Below are positions 26,844 to 34,089 of a stretch of 64,000 nucleotides of DNA, one piece after another (the stretch's first letter is position 1; every line of letters starts with the position of its first letter). A model generated the notes under the pieces. The model searched no databases, was not told where the DNA came from, and saw only the letters and a program-made list of their open reading frames with translations. Origin of the DNA: Planctomycetaceae bacterium (GTDB lineage Bacteria; Planctomycetota; Planctomycetia; Pirellulales; PALSA-1355). Location of the stretch: positions 98,634-162,633 of the forward strand of contig PLYM01000202.1 of assembly GCA_003153375.1 (NCBI GenBank), given 5' to 3'. A program made the translations under genes and the position numbers.

Positions 26844-27338
26844 CTAGTCCTTCTTCGACGTGGTCACGGTCGTTGTCGTCGTCGTCTTGCCGGTTGGCTG
26901 GTAATAGTTGTCGACTTCCTGAGCCCAATTGGGATTGGCGAAGTCGGGCCAGTGACTCTTATCGAAGCCCGGCGCTGCCTTGAGCTTTTCCTTGGACACG
27001 TTGACCACGAAGTAGCTGTCATTATTCGTGTCGTGGGCGACCTTCATTTGATTGAAGGGAACGGCAAACAACTTTTCGCCGATGCCTAGCACGCCGCCGT
27101 AACCCAGCGCCGCATAGGCGATCTGTCCGGTCTGCATATTGATCACGAAGTCTTCGACGGTGCCGACCCTTTCGCCCTGGTCGTTGTGCACGGCCATGCC
27201 GATCAACTTGCTAGCGCGATGGGTGTTGTGCGGAGCGGCTTTGTCTGCCTGCGTATCCGCTGCTCCCGCCATCGTGCTCCATCCGATAATCGCTGCAAAG
27301 GCCGCGAGGCCCAGTGTGGTGTGAATTGCTCTGTTCAT
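26844..27338 (-). CDS. Secreted PRC-barrel domain protein
   Basis: A protein of 164 residues. The signal peptide (TTLGLAAFAAIIGWSTMAGA) is followed by a PRC-barrel domain at about 42-115 (ASKLIGMAVHNDQGERVGTV, GYGGVLGIGEKLFAVPFNQM). A C-terminal stretch rich in Thr and Lys (TGKTTTTTTVTT) ends it. Secreted PRC-barrel proteins are common and linked to envelope or osmotic stress, but their partners are unknown. The ATG at 27338 has AGGAGCC upstream. It follows the DUF1328 gene by 44 bases, with no promoter seen in between, so both probably share the sigma-54-like promoter at 27635. A strong terminator follows. Confidence 0.85.
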   Translation of the reverse strand: MNRAIHTTLGLAAFAAIIGWSTMAGAADTQADKAAPHNTHRASKLIGMAVHNDQGERVGTVEDFVINMQTGQIAYAALGYGGVLGIGEKLFAVPFNQMKVAHDTNNDSYFVVNVSKEKLKAAPGFDKSHWPDFANPNWAQEVDNYYQPTGKTTTTTTVTTSKKD

Positions 27339-27382
27339 GACTTGGCTCCTTGAATTGAAATCTCGAAAGGTGCGTTTCACGG

Positions 27383-27556
27383 TCAGGACATCGGCCCGCG
27401 CCGCAAACCTCCAAACAATAAGCTCACGACAAACAGCACCAAAAATACCACGAACAAGATCTGTGCGATCTGAGCGGCGCCGGATGCGAGGCCGCCAAAG
27501 CCCAACAACGCGGCCACTAGCGCGATCACCAGAAATACGGCAGCCCAATGCAACAT
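27383..27556 (-). CDS. DUF1328 (YtjA-like) small membrane protein, 57 aa
   Basis: Two membrane helices fill the protein ([20 protein letters not shown] and [20 protein letters not shown]), with the glycine-containing turn [11 protein letters not shown] between them, as in the DUF1328/YtjA family. The function is unknown. A GGGAGGACC ribosome site precedes the ATG at 27556. It is the first gene of a two-gene unit with the PRC-barrel gene, and a perfect sigma-54 consensus lies 80 bases upstream. Confidence 0.88.
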   Translation of the reverse strand: MLHWAAVFLVIALVAALLGFGGLASGAAQIAQILFVVFLVLFVVSLLFGGLRRGPMS

Positions 27557-27634
27557 GACTCGGTCCTCCCCTGAAACTCGAAAACTGAAATTCGTGTGGG
27601 TGTGTGTGATTTGCCCCTGGGCGATTTTCCTATC

Positions 27635-27653
27635 ACGCAACACGCGTGCCATT
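27635..27653 (-). promoter_or_regulatory. Sigma-54 promoter of the DUF1328/PRC-barrel unit
   Basis: On the minus strand: AATGGCACGCGTGTTGCGTG, an exact TGGCACG-N4-TTGC match with 10 bases between GG and GC. The predicted transcription start is near 27625, about 70 bases before the DUF1328 ATG. Confidence 0.75.
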
Positions 27654-27944
27654 GGAACGTCGTCGTGACGCTGGACGGCGAAATCGCTGGTCAAATGGCC
27701 GGGAAATAAGCGGATTCTTTTTCTTGGCCGCGCCCGCGGCTCATGATTTTGACCCGACATTGACCAATCTGACTCGGCGACGGCCGCTCGGCCAACGATC
27801 CATGACGCCCCCTCACTCGCCCTTGGAAACGAAGGAGCAGCGCCCGCCAGTTGTCTCAGAAATCGTTTGAGCAGGATTCAAAAGCGGTGCCTGCCGCCTA
27901 AATAGCAGCGTCGTGCCATCATCGGTATCGAGAATGACATGCCC

Positions 27945-27962
27945 TTGGCACGTCGTTTGCTT
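27945..27962 (+). promoter_or_regulatory. Sigma-54 promoter of the 61-residue protein gene
   Basis: TTGGCACGTCGTTTGCTT matches TGGCACG-N4-TTGC exactly, with 10 bases between GG and GC. The predicted start near 27972 lies 46 bases before the ATG at 28018, which has its own GAGGGGAG ribosome site. The rest of the 27557-28017 gap, beyond this and the opposing promoter, holds nothing I can support. Confidence 0.75.
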
Positions 27963-28017
27963 AAAAGAGGCGGGGTTCGATCAGGAATCCAAACGCCTTC
28001 AGAGGGGAGTTCATTCC

Positions 28018-28203
28018 ATGAGCGCAGTTCACCAACAGCACGCACTTCCTACACGCACGAACGAACGTCAAATCGACGCCCGGCGGGCCAGGATTCGCGC
28101 CCAATGGAGTGCCAGTGAACGACGGCTCCGTTCCTTGCAAGCGGCCACCGCCTTGCAGACCCTGTGGTCGCTAATTTCGAGAAACGGCGTCGAGGGGCAC
28201 TAA
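28018..28203 (+). CDS. Hypothetical 61-residue basic protein
   Basis: A small soluble protein, rich in Arg, Gln and Ala (RRARIRAQWSASERRLRSLQ, then AATALQTLWSLIS), probably helical, with no recognised domain. Reasons to believe it: GAGGGGAG lies 7-8 bases before the ATG, and an exact sigma-54 promoter sequence lies 56 bases further upstream. A frame-compatible start at 27913 would put the promoter inside the gene, so it is rejected. Two receiver-domain genes follow on the same strand after a 280-base gap, which carries a GGGGGGT-AG-ACCCCCC hairpin at 28402-28417. Confidence 0.62.
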   Translation: MSAVHQQHALPTRTNERQIDARRARIRAQWSASERRLRSLQAATALQTLWSLISRNGVEGH

Positions 28204-28483
28204 GACCATTCAACGCCCAAATCGCAACCAGCAGGACTGCTCTATGGCTGCCTATCAACTCACATTCGTCGCCGATCCGCGGGCGAATCCGCGGTGTGCC
28301 CCCACGCAGAGCGCTCGTGCGCTGCGGCGCACGACGTGCTGCTGCGCGCGTGCGACGGTGCCGTGGTGTCGCTGTACATCGTCTTACGGCACGCTTGGAC
28401 GGGGGGTAGACCCCCCACCAGGTTTCCGCCATGATGAACGGTTGATTCTCTCGCTTTCACTGGTTTTCAACCGACCCGAGCCC

Positions 28484-28909
28484 ATGGCCATGTCGTATCC
28501 CCCGGCTGGCGAACCCCTGCGCGTGCTGGTCGTCGACGACCGCCGCGACAATATCTTGCTGCTGAAGACATTGTTAGCGCGCGCCGGGCACAGCGTCATT
28601 ACGGCCGACGACGGCCAAGCCGGGCTCGACGCCATTCGCCAGCACGGCCCCCAGGTGGTCATTTCCGACATCGGCATGGCCGGTCCGATCAACGGCTATG
28701 CGCTCGTGCAAGCGGTGCGCGCCGATCCGAGTCTGGCTTCGCCCCATTTTGTCGCCATGACCGGTTATGATGATGATGAACATCGACGACTGGCGCGCGA
28801 AGCGGGCTTTCATGATTACCTGGTCAAGCCGGTTCCTGTCAAAGAGTTGTTGTCCATGCTCGCTGGTATCAGCGCGGCTCAAGCCGATCGGCCTGCGGGG
28901 GACGACTAG
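28484..28909 (+). CDS. Single-domain response regulator (receiver only)
   Basis: A CheY-like receiver of 141 residues. The acidic pocket is in RVLVVDDRRDN, the phospho-Asp in VVISDIGMAGPINGYALV, the Thr switch in FVAMTGYDD and the conserved Lys in HDYLVKPVPVK. There is no output domain, so it must act by protein contact or as a phosphate shuttle, perhaps for the hybrid kinase HPt at 22-25 kb, which is inference. The ATG at 28484 (or 28490) is used. The long frame upstream is not conserved-looking. Confidence 0.9.
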   Translation: MAMSYPPAGEPLRVLVVDDRRDNILLLKTLLARAGHSVITADDGQAGLDAIRQHGPQVVISDIGMAGPINGYALVQAVRADPSLASPHFVAMTGYDDDEHRRLAREAGFHDYLVKPVPVKELLSMLAGISAAQADRPAGDD

Positions 28910-29029
28910 CAACGGCTCCTGCGGTCTCCTCGACTCGCGGCCGCCGCGCTAGCGCGACATACCGCGGTTCACGGGGCATCGAAGGGGCGCGATCGCACCT
29001 GATTGCTCATATTCAAGGGATTTGAACCG

Positions 29030-29413
29030 ATGATCGATGCCACACCCAGCAAAATCCGCGTGCTCGTGATCGAAGATCGCCCGGTGCAAGCCAAACTGAT
29101 TTCCAAGATGCTGGAACTGTTGGGCTACGAGGCGCAAAGCGCCTTGAGCGCACGCGAAGCGCTGACCGCGATGCGCGGCTTCAAGCCCCAGGTGGTGCTG
29201 CTCGATATCGGCCTGCCCGACGCCGATGGCTATCAACTCGCCGACCTGATCCACAAGGATCTGGAGTTCAAATCGGTGCCGATCATCGCCGTCACGGGCT
29301 ACGACAACGACGAGGACAAGTCGAAACTCGTGGGCATTGACCTGCACCTGGTCAAACCGATCACGGCCGACGACCTGCGCTCGGCGTTTTCTCGGCTGGG
29401 CTTGGGTCGGTAG
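29030..29413 (+). CDS. Single-domain response regulator (receiver only)
   Basis: A second CheY-like receiver of 127 residues on the same strand, 120 bases after the first. The pocket is in VLVIEDRPVQAKL, where the first acidic pair is ED. The phospho-Asp is in VVLLDIGLPDADGYQ, the switch Thr in IIAVTGYDND and the Lys in LHLVKPIT. It resembles the receiver modules found in planctomycete hybrid kinases. It has no output domain. AAGGGA precedes the ATG at 29030. Confidence 0.9.
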   Translation: MIDATPSKIRVLVIEDRPVQAKLISKMLELLGYEAQSALSAREALTAMRGFKPQVVLLDIGLPDADGYQLADLIHKDLEFKSVPIIAVTGYDNDEDKSKLVGIDLHLVKPITADDLRSAFSRLGLGR

Positions 29414-29554
29414 GCGGCGGGGCCGCGACCGGATCGGGCGAGTGGCCGGCGGCGGGGTCATGGGAGCCCATTTCGCTTGTTTTCGTCGTCGGGCGGATAG
29501 ATAATCAGCGGCGCGTGCCTCGCGCTCCACGCTTCCCGCCAAGGGTCTCAGGCC

Positions 29555-30934
29555 ATGTTGCACCGCCGCGACGCCATGATCCGCTTGGGTCAGGCCGGTT
29601 TGGGTTCGCTCACGTTGAGCAGTCTGCTCCACGCCGAGCAGCAGAGCCCTGTGGCGCGCGCGAAGGCCAAGAGTTGCATCCTGGTCTATCTGTGGGGTGG
29701 GCCGCCTCAACAAGATATGTGGGACCTGAAGCCCAATGCGCCCGAGGGCATTCGCAGCGAGTTCAAGCCGATCAACACGGTCGTGCCGGGCATTCAAATC
29801 TGCGATCAGATGCCGCTGATCGCCGCCCACACCGACAAGCTGGCGATCATTCGCTCCTATACGCACCCCAGCAACGCGCACGAAGTGGGCGTCTATCACA
29901 CGCTCACCGGCAAGATCAACAACACGCTGGCCGTGCCGCGCAACATGCGCAATCGCAACGATTTTCCCAACACCGGCGCCGTGGTCTCCTATTTCAGCCC
30001 GCCCTCGACGATGCCGGCCAGCGTGACCATTCCCCGTCCCATCGGCCACGATGGCGTCATCTACACCGGCACCTACGCCGGCTTTCTGGGCGCGCAGCAC
30101 GACCCGATGGAACTGAAGGCGCCGGCCGAAGTCAACGCTCCGCCGCCCCACAGCCTGGAGCTACTCGAAGGGATGGACGCTTCGCGACTGCAAGGCCGCT
30201 TCGGATTGCTGAAGGCCCTCGAACAATACGACCGCCTGGCGCAAAAACAAGGACCGGGCCGCGCGCCTCAGGGTCTCGACCAGTTTCGCGACCAGGCCTT
30301 TCGCATGCTCATGTCCAGCGAGGCTCGCGGCGCCTTTGAATTGTCTCGCGAGCACGAATCGCTCCGCGATCGTTACGGCCGCAACGAATATGGCGAGGGC
30401 TTTCTGCTGGCTCGTCGGCTCGTCGAGTCGGGCGTCCGGCTGGTCACGATCGTCTGGTACTACGTTTGCCCGGATGGCAACGTGGCCAACGTCTGGGACA
30501 ACCACGGCGGCACCGGCTCGTTGGGCGGCGTCACGGGTTATCAGATGCTCAAAGAAAAGTATTGCCTGCCTCCGCTCGATCGCGCCTACTCGGCTCTGTT
30601 GGCGGATCTGCAAGATCGCGGACTGCTCGACGAAACGCTGGTCGTGATGCTCGGCGAATTTGGCCGCACGCCCAAGATCAACAAGGCGGCCGGCCGCGAC
30701 CACTGGGGTGCCTGCCAGAGCGTGGTGCTGGCCGGCGGCGGCGTTCGCGGAGGGCAAGTCTATGGCTCGAGCGATCAGCACGCCGCCTATCCCAAGACCA
30801 ACCCCGTGGCGCCCGAAGATGTGATCGCCACGATGTACCACGCCCTGGGCATTCCCTCCGACAGCCTGATCCACGACCGCGAACACCGGCCCCACCGCAT
30901 TAGCGAAGGCCGCCCACTGGCCGAGCTGTTCTGA
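29555..30934 (+). CDS. DUF1501 family protein
   Basis: A 459-residue protein of the alkaline-phosphatase/sulfatase-like superfamily that is greatly expanded in planctomycetes. The N-terminus (LHRRDAMIRLGQAGLGSLTL) looks like a twin-arginine export signal. Conserved blocks follow: CILVYLWGGPPQQDMWDLKP, SYTHPSNAHE, VVMLGEFGRTPKINKAAGRDHWG and APEDVIATMYHALG. Genes of this family usually follow a DUF1549/DUF1553 (cytochrome-domain) partner. None is adjacent here, so it is an orphan member. Biochemical function is not established. Confidence 0.9.
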   Translation: MLHRRDAMIRLGQAGLGSLTLSSLLHAEQQSPVARAKAKSCILVYLWGGPPQQDMWDLKPNAPEGIRSEFKPINTVVPGIQICDQMPLIAAHTDKLAIIRSYTHPSNAHEVGVYHTLTGKINNTLAVPRNMRNRNDFPNTGAVVSYFSPPSTMPASVTIPRPIGHDGVIYTGTYAGFLGAQHDPMELKAPAEVNAPPPHSLELLEGMDASRLQGRFGLLKALEQYDRLAQKQGPGRAPQGLDQFRDQAFRMLMSSEARGAFELSREHESLRDRYGRNEYGEGFLLARRLVESGVRLVTIVWYYVCPDGNVANVWDNHGGTGSLGGVTGYQMLKEKYCLPPLDRAYSALLADLQDRGLLDETLVVMLGEFGRTPKINKAAGRDHWGACQSVVLAGGGVRGGQVYGSSDQHAAYPKTNPVAPEDVIATMYHALGIPSDSLIHDREHRPHRISEGRPLAELF

Positions 30935-31166
30935 ATCCGCGGCGCGCAAACCCCCTCGACCTGACGGGCCACTCGCCACCCCTCGCTAGCCATCACTCCC
31001 CGCTATCAACTGCGCAGGTTCTCACAGCCCCGTGGTCCAACAAGGACAATCCGTAAATTCCGCACAAGCGGCGGGGTGGCGATTGCCGATAAACCCGAGG
31101 AAGACCGGCGGATTGTCGTCGGCAACGATTCGACGTTTGGCCTTCTTGCTATCAAAGGAGTGAGGC

Positions 31167-32465
31167 ATGGCTCGCCCCGCGACATGGGTTTCATCGCTCA
31201 CAATCGGCCTGACTCTGGCCTGCAACGGATTGCCGTCAGGAGCCGAGGAAGTCAAACCTGAGAACAAACCGGCGCGGCTTGAGCCCGCCGAGCCCAGCGA
31301 CACGCTCGTCAGCAAGGGCCTGGTCGATAGTGCGGTGATTCCGGCCCATTCGGTCAACACCACGGCCACCGCCGAAGAATCGTCGAGCGACGGCTTTACG
31401 GTTGGTCGCAACCGGTTGGCCAGCGACACGTCGGATCTGCCGGTGTCGGAACTGATCAAGGAGCGCTTTCCCAACGGCTCGGCCAAAGTCGAGCGCCGCG
31501 TGACCCAGGACGCGCAGGGCAATTACCTGAACCACGGCACCTGGAAAATGTGGGACCAGCGCGGCGGACCCGTGGCGCAGGGCACCTACGACTTTGCCAA
31601 TCGCACCGGCACCTGGACGCGCTGGTATCGCACGGCCGCGGACACCGACCTGCTGACCAAGCTGCCCTACAACCAATTCAACGAGCCGTTCATTTCGCAG
31701 GCCACGTTCAAGCACGATCAGCTCGACGGTCTGTGGACCATCTACGACGGCAAGATGCGCAAGATCAGCCAATTGCACTTCGCCGATGGCAAGCGTCAGG
31801 GTCTGGCCACCTGGTGGTACGCGACCGGCCGCAAGATGCGCGAAGTGGAGTACAAGGACGGCGAGATGGAAGGCCAATTGCTCGAATGGAGCCCGGAAGG
31901 CAAGCTGCTGGTCAAGGACACCTATGAAGGTGGTCGCAAGCTGGCCACAAAGTTGGCCAACCATCCTGGCGGCGGCAAGAAGTCGGAAGGCACCTACCTG
32001 TTCCCCAAAGAAATCGAGCAAACGCCCGACGACTGGTGGAACTGCAAACTCGCCACTACGACCAAAAATGGCAAGGAAGAAAAACACGGCCCGTGGACCA
32101 GTTGGTATAGCAACGGTCAGGCCCAGCTCGAAGGCACCTACGAGCATGACGTGCAAGTCGGCAAGTTCGTCTGGTGGCACGCCAACGGCCAGAAAGCCCA
32201 GGAAGGCCATTTTGATCACGGCAAGCAGGACGGTTTCTGGACCTGGTGGTTTCCGTCCGGTCAGAAATCGATTCGCGGCGAATACGCCAAGGGAACTCCC
32301 ACCGGCAAATGGACGTGGTGGAAGGAAGACGGTCACGTGGTGCAGGCGGCCGACCTCTCCAACGCCGAAGGTGTCGTGATCGACATGCCGGCGGACTCCG
32401 ACGGCCAAATGCTGCCCCGCATCAATACCGCCAGCCCCACGATGGGCAAACCGACCAAGCGCTAG
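31167..32465 (+). CDS. Secreted MORN-repeat (YwqK-like) protein
   Basis: A protein of 432 residues with an N-terminal signal sequence (TWVSSLTIGLTLACNGLPSG; a Cys is present but the lipobox is poor). A low-complexity stretch of about 80 residues follows, then about eight MORN_2-type repeats of roughly 23 residues. Each has a G-x-W-x-x-W/Y ... G ... G core, for example GTWTRWYR, GLWTIYDG, GLATWWYATGRKM, GPWTSWYSNGQAQLEG, GFWTWWFPSGQKSIRGEY. YwqK-like repeats occur in proteins of varied function, and the label antitoxin used for some is not supported here. AAAGGAGTGAGGC precedes the ATG. A terminator follows at 32509, so it is a single-gene unit. Confidence 0.85.
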   Translation: MARPATWVSSLTIGLTLACNGLPSGAEEVKPENKPARLEPAEPSDTLVSKGLVDSAVIPAHSVNTTATAEESSSDGFTVGRNRLASDTSDLPVSELIKERFPNGSAKVERRVTQDAQGNYLNHGTWKMWDQRGGPVAQGTYDFANRTGTWTRWYRTAADTDLLTKLPYNQFNEPFISQATFKHDQLDGLWTIYDGKMRKISQLHFADGKRQGLATWWYATGRKMREVEYKDGEMEGQLLEWSPEGKLLVKDTYEGGRKLATKLANHPGGGKKSEGTYLFPKEIEQTPDDWWNCKLATTTKNGKEEKHGPWTSWYSNGQAQLEGTYEHDVQVGKFVWWHANGQKAQEGHFDHGKQDGFWTWWFPSGQKSIRGEYAKGTPTGKWTWWKEDGHVVQAADLSNAEGVVIDMPADSDGQMLPRINTASPTMGKPTKR

Positions 32466-32508
32466 AGATCACGACCCGAGCCAAGCTCTCCGGCCATTCG
32501 GTCAATCG

Positions 32509-32550
32509 GAAACCCTGCCCCGCGAATCATCGTGGCGCAGGGTTTCTTGT
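32509..32550 (+). terminator. Rho-independent terminator after the MORN-repeat gene
   Basis: Perfect 10-base arms GAAACCCTGC (32509-32518) and GCAGGGTTTC (32537-32546) are followed by TTGTT. The stem begins 44 bases after the stop codon. Confidence 0.75.
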
Positions 32551-32595
32551 TGCGCCCCGCGCGATCCGCGTCCGCGGCGCAATTGCAAAGAGTTC

Positions 32596-32713
32596 TTAGC
32601 CACCGAGCACACAGAGAGTAAGCTACGGTGGACCATTGAACCTGGATCCGAATTCTTGATTGACCGTCGTCCTCTTCGTTCTCTCTGTGTCCTCTGAGGC
32701 CTCGGTGGCAAAA
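32596..32713. repeat. Interspersed element, CACAGAG-type imperfect inverted repeat, copy 1
   Basis: The left end reads TTAGCCACCGAGCACACAG and the right end CTCTCTGTGTCCTCTGAGG then CCTCGGTGGCAAA, so the ends are imperfect inverted complements about 118 bases apart in total. A second element with the same ends lies at 43387-43504. Elements of this CCAC-GAG-CACAGAG kind are, to my knowledge, widespread in intergenic DNA of planctomycetes and other environmental bacteria. Confidence 0.72.
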
Positions 32714-33244
32714 GATCCGCAGACCCTGCGCCCTTCTCAAAAACGCTGCTAGCTGCGAAAAACCACGGCAAAATCGGGCTTAATTGCGGCTAAAAATCGC
32801 CCTTGACCGGTTATGGCGATTCTCATATTCTCCCGCCTCACGCCAAGGGAATGGCACTCACGGTTTTCACGGCGTGGCCGCTTCGAGGCGGCAGAATTCG
32901 AAACAAACCAAACGATCCATGTGGATGGGTCCGCACTGGGAGGGTGGCTGCAAAGCGCCCGCCTGCGGACCACGAAGCGCTTTCCGTTGGCAAGGATGCC
33001 GGCGGCACGCTTCGATACAACCGGTCGCAGCGCCGTGCATTGCGGAGCCAATGCACTCCCAAAGAGCGCCAGTCGTCCAATCGCTCCCGGACAAGGTTGC
33101 CGTCCTCTGCCCCCCTGGGACGCGGCCTTTCCGGGAGCCTTTTTTTGCGCCCGCGCGAACTTCAAGCGGGAAGAATGTTCGCGCGTCAAAGAGCCCTCGC
33201 TCGCGCGTCGGGTTAGTTGAGGCAGCGGAAGAAATGCGCTGGGC
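32714..33244. other. Gene-poor region, nothing identified
   Basis: Frames are open here on both strands (for example 32784-33431 plus), but their products are low-complexity and match nothing I know. The region may be decayed sequence between the repeat element and the glgC fragment. Confidence 0.5.
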
Positions 33245-33453
33245 GCCTCAGCGCTCCAGCGCCCCGGCCTGCAGAAAATGGTCGACCCCGTCGGCCTTGG
33301 CGATCACGACCACGCCCCCTTCGCTTACCGTAAAACCACGGGCCCGGTCGTGCTCTTCGTCGAAGCCGATCTCGGTGCCCTGCGGAATGTGTACGCCCTT
33401 GTCGATGATCGCGCGGCGCACCTTGGCGTGACGCCAGATGTCGACGCCGTCCA
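33245..33453 (-). pseudogene. glgC 3'-end fragment (duplicate of the end of glgC at 35449-35657)
   Basis: These 209 bases align without gaps to 35449-35657 (offset 2204) with 10 differences. Translation on the minus strand gives the last 68 or so residues of GlgC (LDGVDI, then W where glgC has G, then RHAKVRRAIIDKGV, ending QAGALER and a stop). Nine of the ten differences are synonymous and one changes Gly to Trp. Upstream of Leu-Asp-Gly the similarity ends abruptly. There is no start region, so it is not a functional enzyme. It marks the left edge of a segment carrying an acyltransferase gene. Confidence 0.92.
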
Positions 33454-33634
33454 ACTGTTGTGACGGCACACTGCAGCCAACACGTAGACGGTTCAAATGG
33501 GCTATTGACGCCCGGCGAAGCCAAGGCGGCTTTTTCATCCACAGACCGAGAACTGGCGGTTGATGAGGTCGGCATTGCGGAGCGGGGGCAGAATCTCGCT
33601 TAATGCGAGCTAACACGATCGTGGTTTGGGTCGA

Positions 33635-33748
33635 TCAGCCTCTCGACCAGTGCCCCCCGACCACGAGCACAACAAGAAAGGCGACTAAGACGACAAAGCA
33701 CCCAATCCATTGACGCTTCGTGGGCCTGTTTTCATCGCCTGCGCTCAA
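33635..33748 (-). CDS. Possible small membrane protein (37 aa, TTG start)
   Basis: The minus-strand frame from TTG at 33748 gives SAGDENRPTKRQWIG, then a hydrophobic span CFVVLVAFLVVLVVGG, and ends HWSRG. GAGGCGG lies five bases before the TTG. The orderly layout (charged head, basic patch, one TM helix, short tail) is that of a small membrane protein. It is short and unsupported by homology that I can recall. Confidence 0.35.
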   Translation of the reverse strand: MSAGDENRPTKRQWIGCFVVLVAFLVVLVVGGHWSRG

Positions 33749-34089
33749 TGAACCGCCTCATCGAAGTGATACGCGGATACCCGTGCATGGTCGCCATCCG
33801 TCTGGCCAAGCAACGACGAGGGCCGCGTTTGCGGTTCTGAAAGACGATCTATTACACCGGGCAAATTGTAGACCTTGCCTTTTCCAGTCGCAACGAACTC
33901 CACATCGACTTTTTGGCGCCAAAAGCGCCATTTTGGTCGCTCAATAAAAAATTGTCAAGAAAAGCCAAATCCATACTGGACACGGCCGAGCGGGACGAGT
34001 TATCTAAAAGGTGCCCATCGCGAGGCCCTGATCGGCAACAGTCTCTATTCCCATGCGGAATGTCGACAAGCCCTTTTTATCGCATGCCA
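33749..34089. other. Intergenic region before the acyltransferase gene
   Basis: A moderately AT-rich stretch compared with the rest of the window. The acyltransferase frame extends upstream to 33913, but that part lacks family similarity. GGCGCCAAAAGCGCC (33915-33929) is a near-perfect short palindrome. No promoter could be defined. Confidence 0.4.

Noticed and set aside
27905..27918. TGGCACGACGCTGC on the minus strand as a sigma-54 promoter
   Set aside because: Only nine bases separate GG and GC, and sigma-54 requires ten. No close gene lies behind it other than the one with its own good promoter.
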